Assembly (NCBI RefSeq): GCF_040513375.1
Contig: NZ_JBEVTG010000001.1
Coordinates: 124,001 to 188,000, forward strand
Length of the DNA stretch: 64,000 nt
Source of the DNA: Flagellimonas_B algarum
Lineage (GTDB): Bacteria; Bacteroidota; Bacteroidia; Flavobacteriales; Flavobacteriaceae
Direction: 5' to 3'
Shown: piece after piece, positions 9,189-17,217 of the stretch
Layout: the number at the start of each line of letters is the position of its first letter
How positions within the stretch are numbered: position 1 is the first letter of the stretch
Made by a program: the position numbers and the translations under genes
The notes under the pieces: generated by a model
Database searches by the model: none
Told to the model about the DNA's origin: nothing
The model's input: the letters and a program-made list of their open reading frames with translations, nothing else

Positions 9189-10331
9189 TTATAATCGGGC
9201 TATCGCCTCTTTTATCTTTTCTTCGGTGACGCATAAGGAAAATCTGATATAGCCTTCCCCATTGCTTCCGAAAATCGTTCCGGGAGCTACGAAAATATTC
9301 TTATCATAGAGCAGCTCGTCAATATAAGTCTCGGCTTTCTTGGCATCTTCAGGCAACTTGGCCCAAACGAACATCCCTACTGCCCCAGGGTCGTATGAGC
9401 AGCCCAAGGCTTCGACCAATTCATAGATCGCGCTCCTTCTTCTCGAATAGACGGCATCTAGCGTTTCGAACCATTCCTGACCGCTTTCAAGGGCGGCTAT
9501 CGCCCCCTTTTGGATGCCATAGAACATTCCCGAGTCCATGTTACTCTTTACTTTTAAAACCGCATTGATATGATCTTGGTCCCCCATAAGCATCCCCACA
9601 CGCCAACCGGCCATGTTGAAGGTTTTGCTCAGGCTATTCAATTCCAATACCTGTCCTGTGGCACCAGGCACTGCCAAAATACTTTTAGCACTGGGATTTA
9701 GAACGAAACTATACGGATTGTCATTGATCAAAAGGATGTCGTGTGATTTGGCAAAAGCCACCAGGGCCACGAACTGTTCGATTTCGGCCGTGGCCCCTGT
9801 GGGCATATGCGGATAGCTGCACCACATCAATTTCACTTTTGAAAGGTCTTGTGCCACCAAAGCTTCCAGATCAGGAAACCACCCGTTTGCGGCCTTTAGA
9901 TCGTAAAACCGGGGTGCGGCCTCTACCAATCGGGTGACCGCAGCATAGGTCGGATAGCCAGGGTTCGGTAAAAGCACTTCATCACCGGGATTTAAAAACG
10001 CCATGCTGATATGCATGATCCCTTCTTTAGAACCCATAAGGGGTAAAATCTCCTTATCGGCATCGAGTCGTACCCCGAATTTATCGGCATAGAATTCCGC
10101 CATGGCCGCGCGTAAAGCCGGTAATCCTTGATAACTTTGGTATTGATGGGCCCCTTGATCACTCAATGCGGAGCTTATCGCCTCAATCACCGCTTCAGAT
10201 GGGGCGAGGTCAGGAGAGCCGATCCCCATATTGATGATCGGTCGACCTGCTGCCATTAATCCGCGGACCTCGCGCAATTTTTTGGAGAAATAGTACTCTT
10301 GAACGCTATGTAACCGGTTCGCTGTTTTCAT
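9189..10331 (-). CDS. Class I/II PLP-dependent aminotransferase (aromatic operon)
   Basis: A 380-residue fold-type I aminotransferase. The PLP-binding lysine lies in LNSLSKTFNMAGWRVGM, and LPNPGYPTY and INDNPYSFV are typical of the family. Its place between pheA and tyrA, with a 4-base overlap with pheA (ATGA) and a one-base gap to tyrA, suggests it aminates prephenate, phenylpyruvate or 4-hydroxyphenylpyruvate as the last step of Phe and Tyr synthesis. The sequence alone does not settle substrate choice; relatives also act on LL-diaminopimelate or aspartate. Confidence 0.88.
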   Translation of the reverse strand: MKTANRLHSVQEYYFSKKLREVRGLMAAGRPIINMGIGSPDLAPSEAVIEAISSALSDQGAHQYQSYQGLPALRAAMAEFYADKFGVRLDADKEILPLMGSKEGIMHISMAFLNPGDEVLLPNPGYPTYAAVTRLVEAAPRFYDLKAANGWFPDLEALVAQDLSKVKLMWCSYPHMPTGATAEIEQFVALVAFAKSHDILLINDNPYSFVLNPSAKSILAVPGATGQVLELNSLSKTFNMAGWRVGMLMGDQDHINAVLKVKSNMDSGMFYGIQKGAIAALESGQEWFETLDAVYSRRRSAIYELVEALGCSYDPGAVGMFVWAKLPEDAKKAETYIDELLYDKNIFVAPGTIFGSNGEGYIRFSLCVTEEKIKEAIARL

Positions 10332-11155
10332 TTCAAGGCATTCTGATATTCCCCCAAGACCCGAAAGTCTTCTGACATGATTTCGAGTAGGGCTTTTGAT
10401 TTTTCAAATGAGGCGTAGTCATCGAAGGTCACATCGACGAAAAACGCATATTTCCATGGTGTTTCAATAACCGGTAGCGATTGTATCTTGGTCAAGTTGA
10501 GATTGCAATCACTCATCACATTGAGCACCGTGGCAAGGCTTCCCCTTTTATGGTCGGTTATGAACCGTAAAGAGGCTTTGTTGATCGCCTCTTTTGGAAG
10601 GACCTTGTTCTGTCGTTTTAAAACAATGAATCGGGTCGCATTGTTTTTGATCGTTTGAATGTCTGCCGCAATGACGTCCAACCCATATAACTCAGCAGCG
10701 ACCTTAGGGGCGATGGCAGCCACATGCCCCAGCTGGGACTTTTGGATCTGACGGGCGGTCTCGGCCGTGTCGACGTCCTCAACCAGTTTCAAATGCGGGT
10801 ATTGTTTTAGATACTGTTTGCATTGCAACAACGCCATGGGGTGGGTACGCACTTCCTCGATGTCGGCCATTGTTTGGCCTTTCAGTACCATCAGGTTATG
10901 GTGGATACCCAAATAGTGCTCCCCGATAATGTGTAAATCGTTATGATAGATCAGGTTGTAATTCGGGATAATGGAACCGGCAATGGAGTTCTCAAGCGCC
11001 ATCACCCCTTGATCGGCTGTACCTTCAAGCAGGTGTTGTACCAAAGCATCAAAAGAAAGGCACTCGACCAAGACAATGTCTTGACCAAAATAATCAAGGG
11101 CGACCTGGTGGTGGTTGCTTCCTTTTACTCCTTGTATGGCGATTTTCGGTTTCAT
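10328..11155 (-). CDS. pheA: Prephenate dehydratase
   Basis: A 275-residue enzyme that converts prephenate to phenylpyruvate. The catalytic TRF motif is at residues 174-176 (NNATRFIVL), and the N-terminal lobe holds VMALENSIAGSI. Residues about 193-270 are an ACT domain; the phenylalanine-binding motifs of the family (GALV, ESRP) appear as GSLA and QSLP here, so allosteric inhibition may be kept but the residues differ. It is the first gene of a four-gene operon. Only two bases separate the start codon from the U-tract of a terminator hairpin, and a leader peptide rich in Phe and Tyr codons lies further upstream, so transcription attenuation is the likely control. Confidence 0.94.
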   Translation of the reverse strand: MKPKIAIQGVKGSNHHQVALDYFGQDIVLVECLSFDALVQHLLEGTADQGVMALENSIAGSIIPNYNLIYHNDLHIIGEHYLGIHHNLMVLKGQTMADIEEVRTHPMALLQCKQYLKQYPHLKLVEDVDTAETARQIQKSQLGHVAAIAPKVAAELYGLDVIAADIQTIKNNATRFIVLKRQNKVLPKEAINKASLRFITDHKRGSLATVLNVMSDCNLNLTKIQSLPVIETPWKYAFFVDVTFDDYASFEKSKALLEIMSEDFRVLGEYQNALK

Positions 11156-11157
11156 TC

Positions 11158-11189
11158 AAAAAAAAAGCCCCGAATGATTTCGGGACTTT
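11158..11189 (-). terminator. Attenuator terminator hairpin in front of pheA
   Basis: Read on the minus strand, the RNA has AAAGUCCCGAA (11189..11179), a 4-base loop, then UUCGGGGCUUU (11174..11164), followed by a run of U ending two bases before the pheA ATG. With one G-U pair the stem is fully paired. Being upstream of the first gene, not after the last, it makes sense as a premature terminator. A competing fold is possible: leader bases GGGGCUGUG (11225..11217) repeat the 3' arm of this terminator and can pair with its 5' arm (AGUCCC, plus CAC at 11194..11192), which would free the operon. Confidence 0.85.
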
Positions 11190-11212
11190 CAGTGTTGTAT
11201 CGTTATCCTATA

Positions 11213-11281
11213 CTAGCACAGCCCCTTACCTCCCTCAAAGAAGTAAAAATAAAAGCCGGTCCAGAAATAAGTATGGTTCAT
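11213..11281 (-). CDS. Phe/Tyr-rich leader peptide of the pheA operon
   Basis: A 22-codon ORF (ATG 11281..11279, TAG 11215..11213) that begins MNHTYFWTGFYFYFF and ends EGGKGLC. Nine of 22 residues are aromatic (five Phe, three Tyr, one Trp), with a run of six at FYFYFF. It lies between a likely promoter and the terminator hairpin before pheA. A ribosome stalled at the aromatic run would leave the GGGGCUGUG segment free to form the antiterminator. A ribosome that reaches the stop codon would cover that segment and allow the terminator. This is the classical leader-peptide attenuation design known from enterobacterial pheA and trp operons. Translation of the ORF is inferred. Confidence 0.85.
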   Translation of the reverse strand: MNHTYFWTGFYFYFFEGGKGLC

Positions 11282-11297
11282 AATCAGTAATTCCCGG

Positions 11298-11328
11298 CTA
11301 AGATTATCCATTCCTTCGAGAATTCAAA
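11298..11328 (-). promoter_or_regulatory. Likely promoter of the leader-pheA operon
   Basis: On the minus strand TTTG (11328..11325) lies 18 bases before TAATCTTAG (11306..11298), close to the Bacteroidota -33/-7 pattern TTTG...TAnnTTTG. It would start transcription around 11291, about ten bases before the leader-peptide ATG. The -7 element is not a perfect match. Confidence 0.45.
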
Positions 11329-11434
11329 GCAATGCCCGGAATTTTTTGGATTTTTAGGCAAATCAGGGATTTCGGTAAAAATTCCGCTCGCGAATCCGCC
11401 AAGAATTCAGAATATCGAAATGGAATGGAAAGTG

Positions 11435-11442
11435 TATTTTTG
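11435..11442 (+). promoter_or_regulatory. -7 element for gldA
   Basis: TATTTTTG matches the Bacteroidota -7 consensus TAnnTTTG exactly and lies 18 bases before the gldA ATG. No clear -33 TTG is seen. The region is shared with the divergent pheA leader promoter about 130 bases away. Confidence 0.5.
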
Positions 11443-11459
11443 AAATCAAAACCACACCC

Positions 11460-12356
11460 ATGTCGATATCCGTCGCGAACATCTCGAAATCCTTTGGGGA
11501 GCAACAAGCACTCAAATCGGTTTCCTTCACCATTGAAAAAGGGGAAATCGTTGGTTTTTTAGGACCCAATGGCGCGGGCAAATCAACCTTAATGAGGATC
11601 CTGACCACCTATTACAGTGCCGATGAAGGTGATGCCCAAGTAAACGGTTTCGACGTTTTGCAGACCCCAAAATCGGTTCAGCGCAGTATCGGGTACCTTC
11701 CAGAACACAACCCGCTCTATCTCGACCTATACGTCAAGGAATATTTAGCTTTCAATGCCAAGGTTTACGGGGTCGATAAGGCTACGATAGCCGAAGCCAT
11801 CGAAAAGACTGGACTAGGTCAAGAGGCCCATAAAAAAATCGGACAGCTTTCGAAAGGGTATCGCCAAAGGGTGGGTTTGGCCGCTGCCCTTTTACACGAT
11901 CCCGAAGTGCTCATCTTGGATGAACCCACGACCGGGCTCGACCCCAACCAATTGATCGAAATACGCAAGCTGATCCAAGAAATAGGGCGACAAAAGACCA
12001 TTTTACTTTCGACCCATATTATGAAGGAAGTCGAGGCCGTATGCGATCGGGTCATCATCATCAACAAAGGGGAAGTCGTTGCCGATAAAAAAATCGAAGC
12101 CTTACGTGAGGCGACCTCGCAAATCATCGAAGTCGAATTTGATTATCGCGTCGAAGAAGTGTTGCTCAAACAACTTGGGCATGTAAAGCAGGTGAAAAAC
12201 ACCGGTGGTTTCGTCTATGAAATCGAATTCGATACCGACACCGACATGCGCCCGGCCGTATTCGATTTCGCCCATGACAACCAGCTTAAGACCTTGCAAT
12301 TGAGTCGAAAGAACAAAAACCTCGAAACACTTTTCACTGAATTGACCGCTCCTTGA
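11460..12356 (+). CDS. gldA: Gliding-motility ABC transporter ATP-binding subunit GldA
   Basis: A 298-residue ABC ATPase with Walker A GPNGAGKST at 35-43, signature LSKGYRQ at 130-136, Walker B LILDEP at 151-156 and an H-loop at LLSTHIM. The closest family by overall pattern is GldA, which with GldF and GldG forms an ABC transporter needed for gliding in some Flavobacteriaceae. gldFG are not nearby, which is usual for this gene. It is divergent from the pheA operon and convergent with an outer-membrane barrel gene that ends six bases away. The general ABC ATPase call is certain; GldA is likely. Confidence 0.85.
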   Translation: MSISVANISKSFGEQQALKSVSFTIEKGEIVGFLGPNGAGKSTLMRILTTYYSADEGDAQVNGFDVLQTPKSVQRSIGYLPEHNPLYLDLYVKEYLAFNAKVYGVDKATIAEAIEKTGLGQEAHKKIGQLSKGYRQRVGLAAALLHDPEVLILDEPTTGLDPNQLIEIRKLIQEIGRQKTILLSTHIMKEVEAVCDRVIIINKGEVVADKKIEALREATSQIIEVEFDYRVEEVLLKQLGHVKQVKNTGGFVYEIEFDTDTDMRPAVFDFAHDNQLKTLQLSRKNKNLETLFTELTAP

Positions 12357-12362
12357 TCCGAA

Positions 12363-14684
12363 TCATCGAATGCGATCTGAATTGGCATCAACATTCCTGT
12401 TTTTGAATTTGGCATTGCCTGAATTCCCAAAGCGGTATTTCAAGGCTACCGCAACTTCACGTACGTCACCGAAGTAAACCCCATCCGCGATGACCCCGTT
12501 CAGGGAATAGCGCTCCTCAAAGTCCATCGCCCGAGTGATATCGTTGAAGCGTACACTAAGGTCCCAATGTTCGAAAAGGCGTTTTGAGACCGCGGCTTCT
12601 AAAACGACCAATCCATTTCGCTCAAAGATGCCTTCACGTCGTTTCCCCATCGCCCAGCCCCCTAAGACCAAAGTGGTGTCTTTCGCGATTTGCAGTTGGT
12701 GGTTGGTATAGGCATAGAGAAAGGGCCTTGTCCCTGAAAAACCCGCACCTTCGTCCTTGATTTCATTGTAATTGAGAGTAAGGGTATTGTTCGAAGTCCA
12801 TATCCCTTTGGTGAATGGAAGGGTGAGACCCAGGTACCCTCCGATTTCCTTATCTAGATTGACCAAGGACAACAAGGCGATATCATTGGCAGCATCATAG
12901 GAAATGGTAAAGTTGGTCGGGTATCGACTTTGATAGAGGTTTAGGAAAACCGTTTTGGAGCCCTTTTGGTAACTCAAGGAAACCTCATCGGTCAAGGTTG
13001 GTCTTAAATTGACGTTACCCGTACCCTCGAGAAACGGATTGATAAAAACGGTGATGGAACTGGATCTTGAAAAATCAGGGCGTTGGATGGTTCGGGCGTA
13101 GCTGAGGTTCAGCGTCTGTGTGCTATCCAAAGTCATATTGAACTTGGCTTTTGGAAATAAATTAGTGTTCTCCCTAGCGATTACCGGCGATGTTTCCGAA
13201 GCCAAGACCCCATCGACCTCATTGTGTTCGATCCGCAGCCCCAATTCGAAATCGATTTTGGATTCGGGTTTACCCGATACGGAGGCATATCCGGCCCAAA
13301 GGGATTCGTCATAAGCGAAATCGATAGGATCCATTGTATCGATCCCATCGTTTATTTGGGTGAAAGCTTCCGCTTTGGCCCTACTGGCATTGATACCGGC
13401 CTCCCATTTGAAGTTTTCATGGAATGTTTTCGAAAGATCAATTCGAAATCCGAAAGCATTGATTGCATACTCCTGTTCCCGAAACTGCCCATCGGCAATG
13501 GTCTGCCCTTGCTCGACATTATCAATTTCGGTTTCCAGTTCTTGCCGAAAGCCGGAATACTGTAACCCAGCGAAGTATTCGAGTCCCCCCGACCCTTTTT
13601 TGTTGAAATTTATCGAACCGCTGTAGTAGTCTTTTCGATTGTCGTTACGGGTATCCGTCAACACATTGGATAGGTCTCCCCGATCATTGATCGAAGTCTC
13701 GGTATCGAATGGGGCTTCATCGGTCTGCAAACGTACCGAACTGTTCAATGAAACATAATCGGTTTCGTTCCATTGGTAGTAGGCCCCGAATCCACCATTC
13801 CATTGTACACGTTGGTTTTTCGGGATACGTACTGCATAGTCGACCACAAGCTCCCGTTCCGGGATTTCAAAAAGGAAACTGTTACTCTCCCATTGTTGGA
13901 GTTTGTTATAGGCCAAATTTCCCCTTAGCGTCAGTTTATCATTCGCATAGGTGAGGTTCGACGCCAGGTAATTATTGAAATTCCGTTTGAAGGAAACGGT
14001 TTCTTGAATACTTCCTTGCATACCCAGGTCTTGCTGCCTTGATAAAGTTACTTTGACCACGGCACGCCCATCGGCCTCATATTTGGCGGATGGACTGTTG
14101 ATCAGTTCAATGGATTGGATAGCGGCGACCGGCAAGTTCAAGAACTCTTCCATACTGATCCGTTGCCCGGATAAATAAATCAACGGTGTCCCCTTTCCCA
14201 ATAAGGTAAACGATTCACGATCGGTGGCCAATTGTACGGTCGGTATCCGGGCCATCAATTCAACGGGGTCTGAGATTGTATTAAAGTACGGATTGGTAAC
14301 GTCGACCTTCACATTTCCGGATGCGTAGGAGATGGGGTTCTTTGCAGCGAAGACCGAAACCCCATCCAATTCCGTAATATCCTCCTGTAAGGTCACCGTC
14401 AAAAAGCGATCCCCCTTGATGGTAATCGGTGTTTCGAAGGTTACGTACCCCAATCCTGAGATCTTCAAGACATACGCCCCATTGGCAACCCCATCCAAAC
14501 TGAAAGCACCATTGACCACGGTGGAATATTGGAGGAGTCGCTCTTGGTCCTGGTCGAAAAGCAGGGCATCACCTATGGCAATCGGTATTCCTTGGGCATC
14601 GATGACCCTACCCGATAGTTGGGCAGCTTGCTGTGCAGCGAGTTTTAATGTAAACAAGAGCAAGAGAACCAGAAGTCGTTTCAC
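12363..14684 (-). CDS. Outer-membrane beta-barrel protein, TonB-receptor-like
   Basis: A 773-residue protein with signal peptide MKRLLVLLLLFTLKLAAQ, a carboxypeptidase-regulatory-like fold at about 20-100 (LSGRVIDAQGIPI, DGVANGAYVLKISGLGYVTFE), a plug-like segment at about 110-220 and a long barrel with alternating aromatic strands ending in VAVALKYRFG. The family is the outer-membrane beta-barrel group related to TonB-dependent receptors; the ligand is unknown. The longest frame starts with TTG at 14705; the GTG at 14684 sits directly before the signal peptide and is preferred, making this a GTG start. No SusD partner is adjacent. A LuxR-type regulator gene lies 66 bases upstream on the same strand. 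Confidence 0.8.
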   Translation of the reverse strand: MKRLLVLLLLFTLKLAAQQAAQLSGRVIDAQGIPIAIGDALLFDQDQERLLQYSTVVNGAFSLDGVANGAYVLKISGLGYVTFETPITIKGDRFLTVTLQEDITELDGVSVFAAKNPISYASGNVKVDVTNPYFNTISDPVELMARIPTVQLATDRESFTLLGKGTPLIYLSGQRISMEEFLNLPVAAIQSIELINSPSAKYEADGRAVVKVTLSRQQDLGMQGSIQETVSFKRNFNNYLASNLTYANDKLTLRGNLAYNKLQQWESNSFLFEIPERELVVDYAVRIPKNQRVQWNGGFGAYYQWNETDYVSLNSSVRLQTDEAPFDTETSINDRGDLSNVLTDTRNDNRKDYYSGSINFNKKGSGGLEYFAGLQYSGFRQELETEIDNVEQGQTIADGQFREQEYAINAFGFRIDLSKTFHENFKWEAGINASRAKAEAFTQINDGIDTMDPIDFAYDESLWAGYASVSGKPESKIDFELGLRIEHNEVDGVLASETSPVIARENTNLFPKAKFNMTLDSTQTLNLSYARTIQRPDFSRSSSITVFINPFLEGTGNVNLRPTLTDEVSLSYQKGSKTVFLNLYQSRYPTNFTISYDAANDIALLSLVNLDKEIGGYLGLTLPFTKGIWTSNNTLTLNYNEIKDEGAGFSGTRPFLYAYTNHQLQIAKDTTLVLGGWAMGKRREGIFERNGLVVLEAAVSKRLFEHWDLSVRFNDITRAMDFEERYSLNGVIADGVYFGDVREVAVALKYRFGNSGNAKFKNRNVDANSDRIR

Positions 14685-14750
14685 ATCAAAGGGATTTCGA
14701 TGCAAAGAAACGGCCGAAGACCTTGGGGACCCGAAAAGCAGGGGTATGAA

Positions 14751-15464
14751 TTAGGTACTAGTACCCGTACCCATTCGCATTAATTCTTGTCGGTTCGAGA
14801 CTTTCGACTTGGCGTAGATATTGGTGATATGCGATTTGACGGTGCTTAAGCTGATAAACAACTCATTGGCGATTTCTTTGTTGGTCTTGCCTTCCAAAAT
14901 CAATTGTCGCACCGTGATCTCCTGCTTGCTCAGTTCGGGCTTGACTTGCTTTCGCGATCGTATCAAGCGATGGGCCGACCACCCCACTACCAACAAAATT
15001 CCAAACAAGGCCAAATTCAATCCTTGGCTCCATCCTAGTTGTCGTTCCAATTCACGTTGGTTCAAAAGGGCCATCTTTTCTTCCAAAAAGACATATTCAA
15101 CCGGTGGAATCGCACTTAGCCGCAACTCTTGCAAAAGATTTTGATAATACCCGACATTCTCGGCAATATCCTTTCGCAACAGGGCCTTTTCATCCAAGAG
15201 TTTGACTGCCATGAGTTTTACCCCGAGAATACGGATGGAATCCTTTGCATATCCTATCAACCGTTGTTCTATTGACGGACTTGCCAATTTGGAATCCGCC
15301 AACTTTTGCTCAAAGGCTTTGAATTTTTTCCATTCGGATAGGGATAATTCTTGAAAAGCCGTGTCTTCAAACCCGAAAAGATCTTCGGCCGACCCTTCAC
15401 GGTCTTGGGCAGTCAACTGAAAGGCTACCAATAGCAAGGCGATAAAATAATTGATTCTAGGCAT
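14751..15464 (-). CDS. Membrane-anchored LuxR-type transcriptional regulator
   Basis: A 237-residue protein with an N-terminal signal sequence (MPRINYFIALLLVAFQLTA), about 115 residues of mostly helical sequence, one membrane segment at about 145-163 (LNLALFGILLVVGWSAHRLI) and a C-terminal LuxR helix-turn-helix (EITVRQLILEGKTNKEIANE, SLSTVKSHITNIYAKSKV). The layout suggests a periplasmic sensory part linked through one helix to a cytoplasmic DNA-binding domain, a one-component transmembrane regulator. No kinase or receiver domain is present. It sits just upstream of the outer-membrane barrel gene on the same strand, which may be its target or partner. Confidence 0.8.
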   Translation of the reverse strand: MPRINYFIALLLVAFQLTAQDREGSAEDLFGFEDTAFQELSLSEWKKFKAFEQKLADSKLASPSIEQRLIGYAKDSIRILGVKLMAVKLLDEKALLRKDIAENVGYYQNLLQELRLSAIPPVEYVFLEEKMALLNQRELERQLGWSQGLNLALFGILLVVGWSAHRLIRSRKQVKPELSKQEITVRQLILEGKTNKEIANELFISLSTVKSHITNIYAKSKVSNRQELMRMGTGTST

Positions 15465-15505
15465 AGTGTGTTTTTTAGTAATTACCTACTTTGACCCCAT
15501 TCGGA

Positions 15506-16165
15506 TCACGCCCGCTGCCGGTCAACCCAAAAAGCGATTCCGGCAAGTACAAAGTAAGTGACCAAGGCCGAAACGGTCAAACCCATCAGGTCGTTATTGG
15601 CCGGCAGTACGTAATAATTCAAATAATTCACTGCGATCAAAAAAGCGACCAATGCGATGGACGCGAATTTTCCGGTTCTTGAGCGGGAGGTGGTTTTCTT
15701 CAAATAATAACCCAAACCGGCGATCAGCAACAAGGCCTCTAACCAAACCGTGGCCGCCTTATACTGCCACAAACCAAAACCCAACTTCGGTTCGCCGGCA
15801 ACAATAGGCAAATCAGGGGTATGTACGACCAAATCGGCAACCCAATGGGAAGCCACCGCGATCGCCAATACCCATGCAATTCGTTTTCGATCTGTACGTT
15901 TGGGTCCGGCCAGCACATAATATACAGTTGCGAAAACCAGACACCAAAACAAGGTTCCAACGATGCCGTGGGTAAATGGGAATTCCATTTTAAAGTCATT
16001 TACGGCGGTATACCCCGGAACGAATTCTATGGATTCAAGCCCCAATAAAGCGAGTGGAAAAAAAAGGATATCAACGAACTGGACCGCAATGAACAACGGC
16101 CCCAACGGTGTTTTCGGTTCTTTTCCCTTGAGCGCCAGTGCGGCCGCATAATGACCTACGAACAT
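15506..16165 (-). CDS. Multi-pass membrane protein of unknown function
   Basis: A 219-residue protein with about six hydrophobic segments, starting MFVGHYAAALALKGKEPKTP. The N-terminal GHYAAAL and the mid-protein VASHWVADLVVHTPDLP recall membrane proteins related to the DUF457/YdjM metal-dependent hydrolase group, where conserved His and Asp residues lie near membrane helices. A longer frame starts at TTG 16201, but the ATG at 16165 matches the usual start of such proteins. A perfect inverted repeat lies 15-33 bases upstream of this ATG. Function unknown. Confidence 0.7.
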   Translation of the reverse strand: MFVGHYAAALALKGKEPKTPLGPLFIAVQFVDILFFPLALLGLESIEFVPGYTAVNDFKMEFPFTHGIVGTLFWCLVFATVYYVLAGPKRTDRKRIAWVLAIAVASHWVADLVVHTPDLPIVAGEPKLGFGLWQYKAATVWLEALLLIAGLGYYLKKTTSRSRTGKFASIALVAFLIAVNYLNYYVLPANNDLMGLTVSALVTYFVLAGIAFWVDRQRA

Positions 16166-16179
16166 AATGGATACTTTTA

Positions 16180-16198
16180 AAATCCACCAAGTGGATTT
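16180..16198. repeat. 8-bp inverted repeat upstream of membrane-protein gene
   Basis: AAATCCAC at 16180-16187 and GTGGATTT at 16191-16198 with a 3-base spacer, a perfect inverted repeat just upstream of the ATG at 16165. It could be an operator or a short RNA hairpin near the start codon. There is no U-tract. Confidence 0.5.
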
Positions 16199-16262
16199 CA
16201 ATCGAAGATACTAAAAGTGGGGGCTAATTGCCGAAAATCAAGCTAAGAAGGATGACGTGGCC

Positions 16263-16412
16263 CTAGTTCTTGGCGATTTTGTCGTCATTGGATTCGGTAA
16301 CCAATTCATCAACGGCGGTTTCATTCCATTGATTTTCTTCAGCGACTTCGCTAACCTTCCAAAGGAAGATGGCTACCAATAAAAGAAAAAACAAGAGTAC
16401 ACTTTTTCTCAT
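16263..16412 (-). CDS. Small single-pass membrane protein (49 aa)
   Basis: MRKSVLLFFLLLVAIFLWKV forms one hydrophobic helix, followed by an acidic tail rich in Glu, Asp and Asn. The open frame continues upstream without a convincing start; the ATG at 16412 directly before the hydrophobic segment is the natural one. It could be a membrane-anchored small protein. I do not recognise a family. It stands alone between the marR gene and the membrane-protein gene. Confidence 0.5.
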   Translation of the reverse strand: MRKSVLLFFLLLVAIFLWKVSEVAEENQWNETAVDELVTESNDDKIAKN

Positions 16413-16551
16413 AGAAACGCTTATCTCCCTCCAAAGTATTGAGAAGCTGGACAACTCGGGTAAATTTCCTATGAAGTGCAGTATTTTGGGATGAACTGTC
16501 GGTAATTGGCGTTTTTCGAGCGATGAATGCCCCTTTTCGCGGGTTCGGAGG

Positions 16552-17160
16552 TCATTGCCCAAGGGGTCGGTGTTCCAAACAATCGATTCGCATTTCAGCA
16601 ATGGTCAACGGCTTTTCCAACAGTTGGCAGTACGAACGATCAGCCGACTTTTCAAAATAACGGCAGGTTTGACACATGCGCTGCAACTGCAAGACGTTTT
16701 TGCTTTTCAATCGAAAGAGCAATTTTGACAGCATTTGGTACCACTGCTTTTGCTGTTCGACCGATAAACCTTCGATGGATTCGTAAACCGGATTTGCAAA
16801 AGCTTCGGTTTCGGATACGATGGCCGCTCCCTTTGGTGAAAGACCAATGACATAACTTCGGGAATCTTCGCTAGTAGCGTGTTTCTCGATCAACCCTTTT
16901 TTGAACAAGACTTTGATGGCATCACTGATTGTCGGCTTGGTAACATTGAACTCCCGCGCCAAACCACTCACTTTGTTCAATTCTGAAGGGTGATATGCTA
17001 TGAAAATCAAAAGTTGGATTTGGATGGGACTCAGGCCCATCTTTTTCGCGTGATCCCATAACAGCACTTTATACGCTTGCCCAACGCGCTCCAAACCTGC
17101 GACGATCTTGGCCGGAAGGTCCGATTCTTGGAAATGGGGATCGAATGCTGTTTTCTTCAT
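16552..17160 (-). CDS. MarR-family regulator with C-terminal four-cysteine cluster
   Basis: A 202-residue winged-helix regulator. Residues about 40-130 show the MarR pattern: LSPIQIQLLIFIAYHPSE, VSGLAREFNVTKPTISDAIK and a wing with SEDSRSYVIGLSPKG. An unusual C-terminal tail follows with Cys at 163, 166, 178 and 194 (CQTCRYF, YCQLL, DCLEH), enough to bind a metal or Fe-S cluster or to sense oxidants. Its own upstream region carries a degraded copy of a TTAGGATTCCTAA-like palindrome, and better copies lie before the nearby lipoprotein and thioredoxin-like genes, suggesting autoregulation and control of the cluster. The inducing signal is unknown. Confidence 0.85.
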   Translation of the reverse strand: MKKTAFDPHFQESDLPAKIVAGLERVGQAYKVLLWDHAKKMGLSPIQIQLLIFIAYHPSELNKVSGLAREFNVTKPTISDAIKVLFKKGLIEKHATSEDSRSYVIGLSPKGAAIVSETEAFANPVYESIEGLSVEQQKQWYQMLSKLLFRLKSKNVLQLQRMCQTCRYFEKSADRSYCQLLEKPLTIAEMRIDCLEHRPLGQ

Positions 17161-17169
17161 CAGATTAAA

Positions 17170-17212
17170 TTGCCTGTCCGCCTAAGCCGACAGGCAAAGT
17201 TAGTTATCCTTA
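17170..17212 (-). promoter_or_regulatory. marR upstream region: hairpin, -7 element, operator-like site
   Basis: Three elements lie in the 57 bases between the DUF2024 stop and the marR start. A perfect 9-bp hairpin has arms TTGCCTGTC at 17170-17178 and GACAGGCAA at 17189-17197. On the minus strand TAACTTTG (17202..17195) fits TAnnTTTG. GTTAGTTATCCTTA at 17199-17212 matches the palindrome before the lipoprotein gene at 11 of 14 positions and overlaps the -7 element. A repressor bound there would block its own promoter. The hairpin may also be a dispersed repeat. Confidence 0.5.
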
Positions 17213-17217
17213 TCAAA

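Noticed and set aside
16412..16601. N-terminal extension of the small membrane protein to 112 residues
   Set aside because: The upstream part has no helix or domain pattern and overlaps the marR gene end; the ATG at 16412 before the membrane helix is far more likely.
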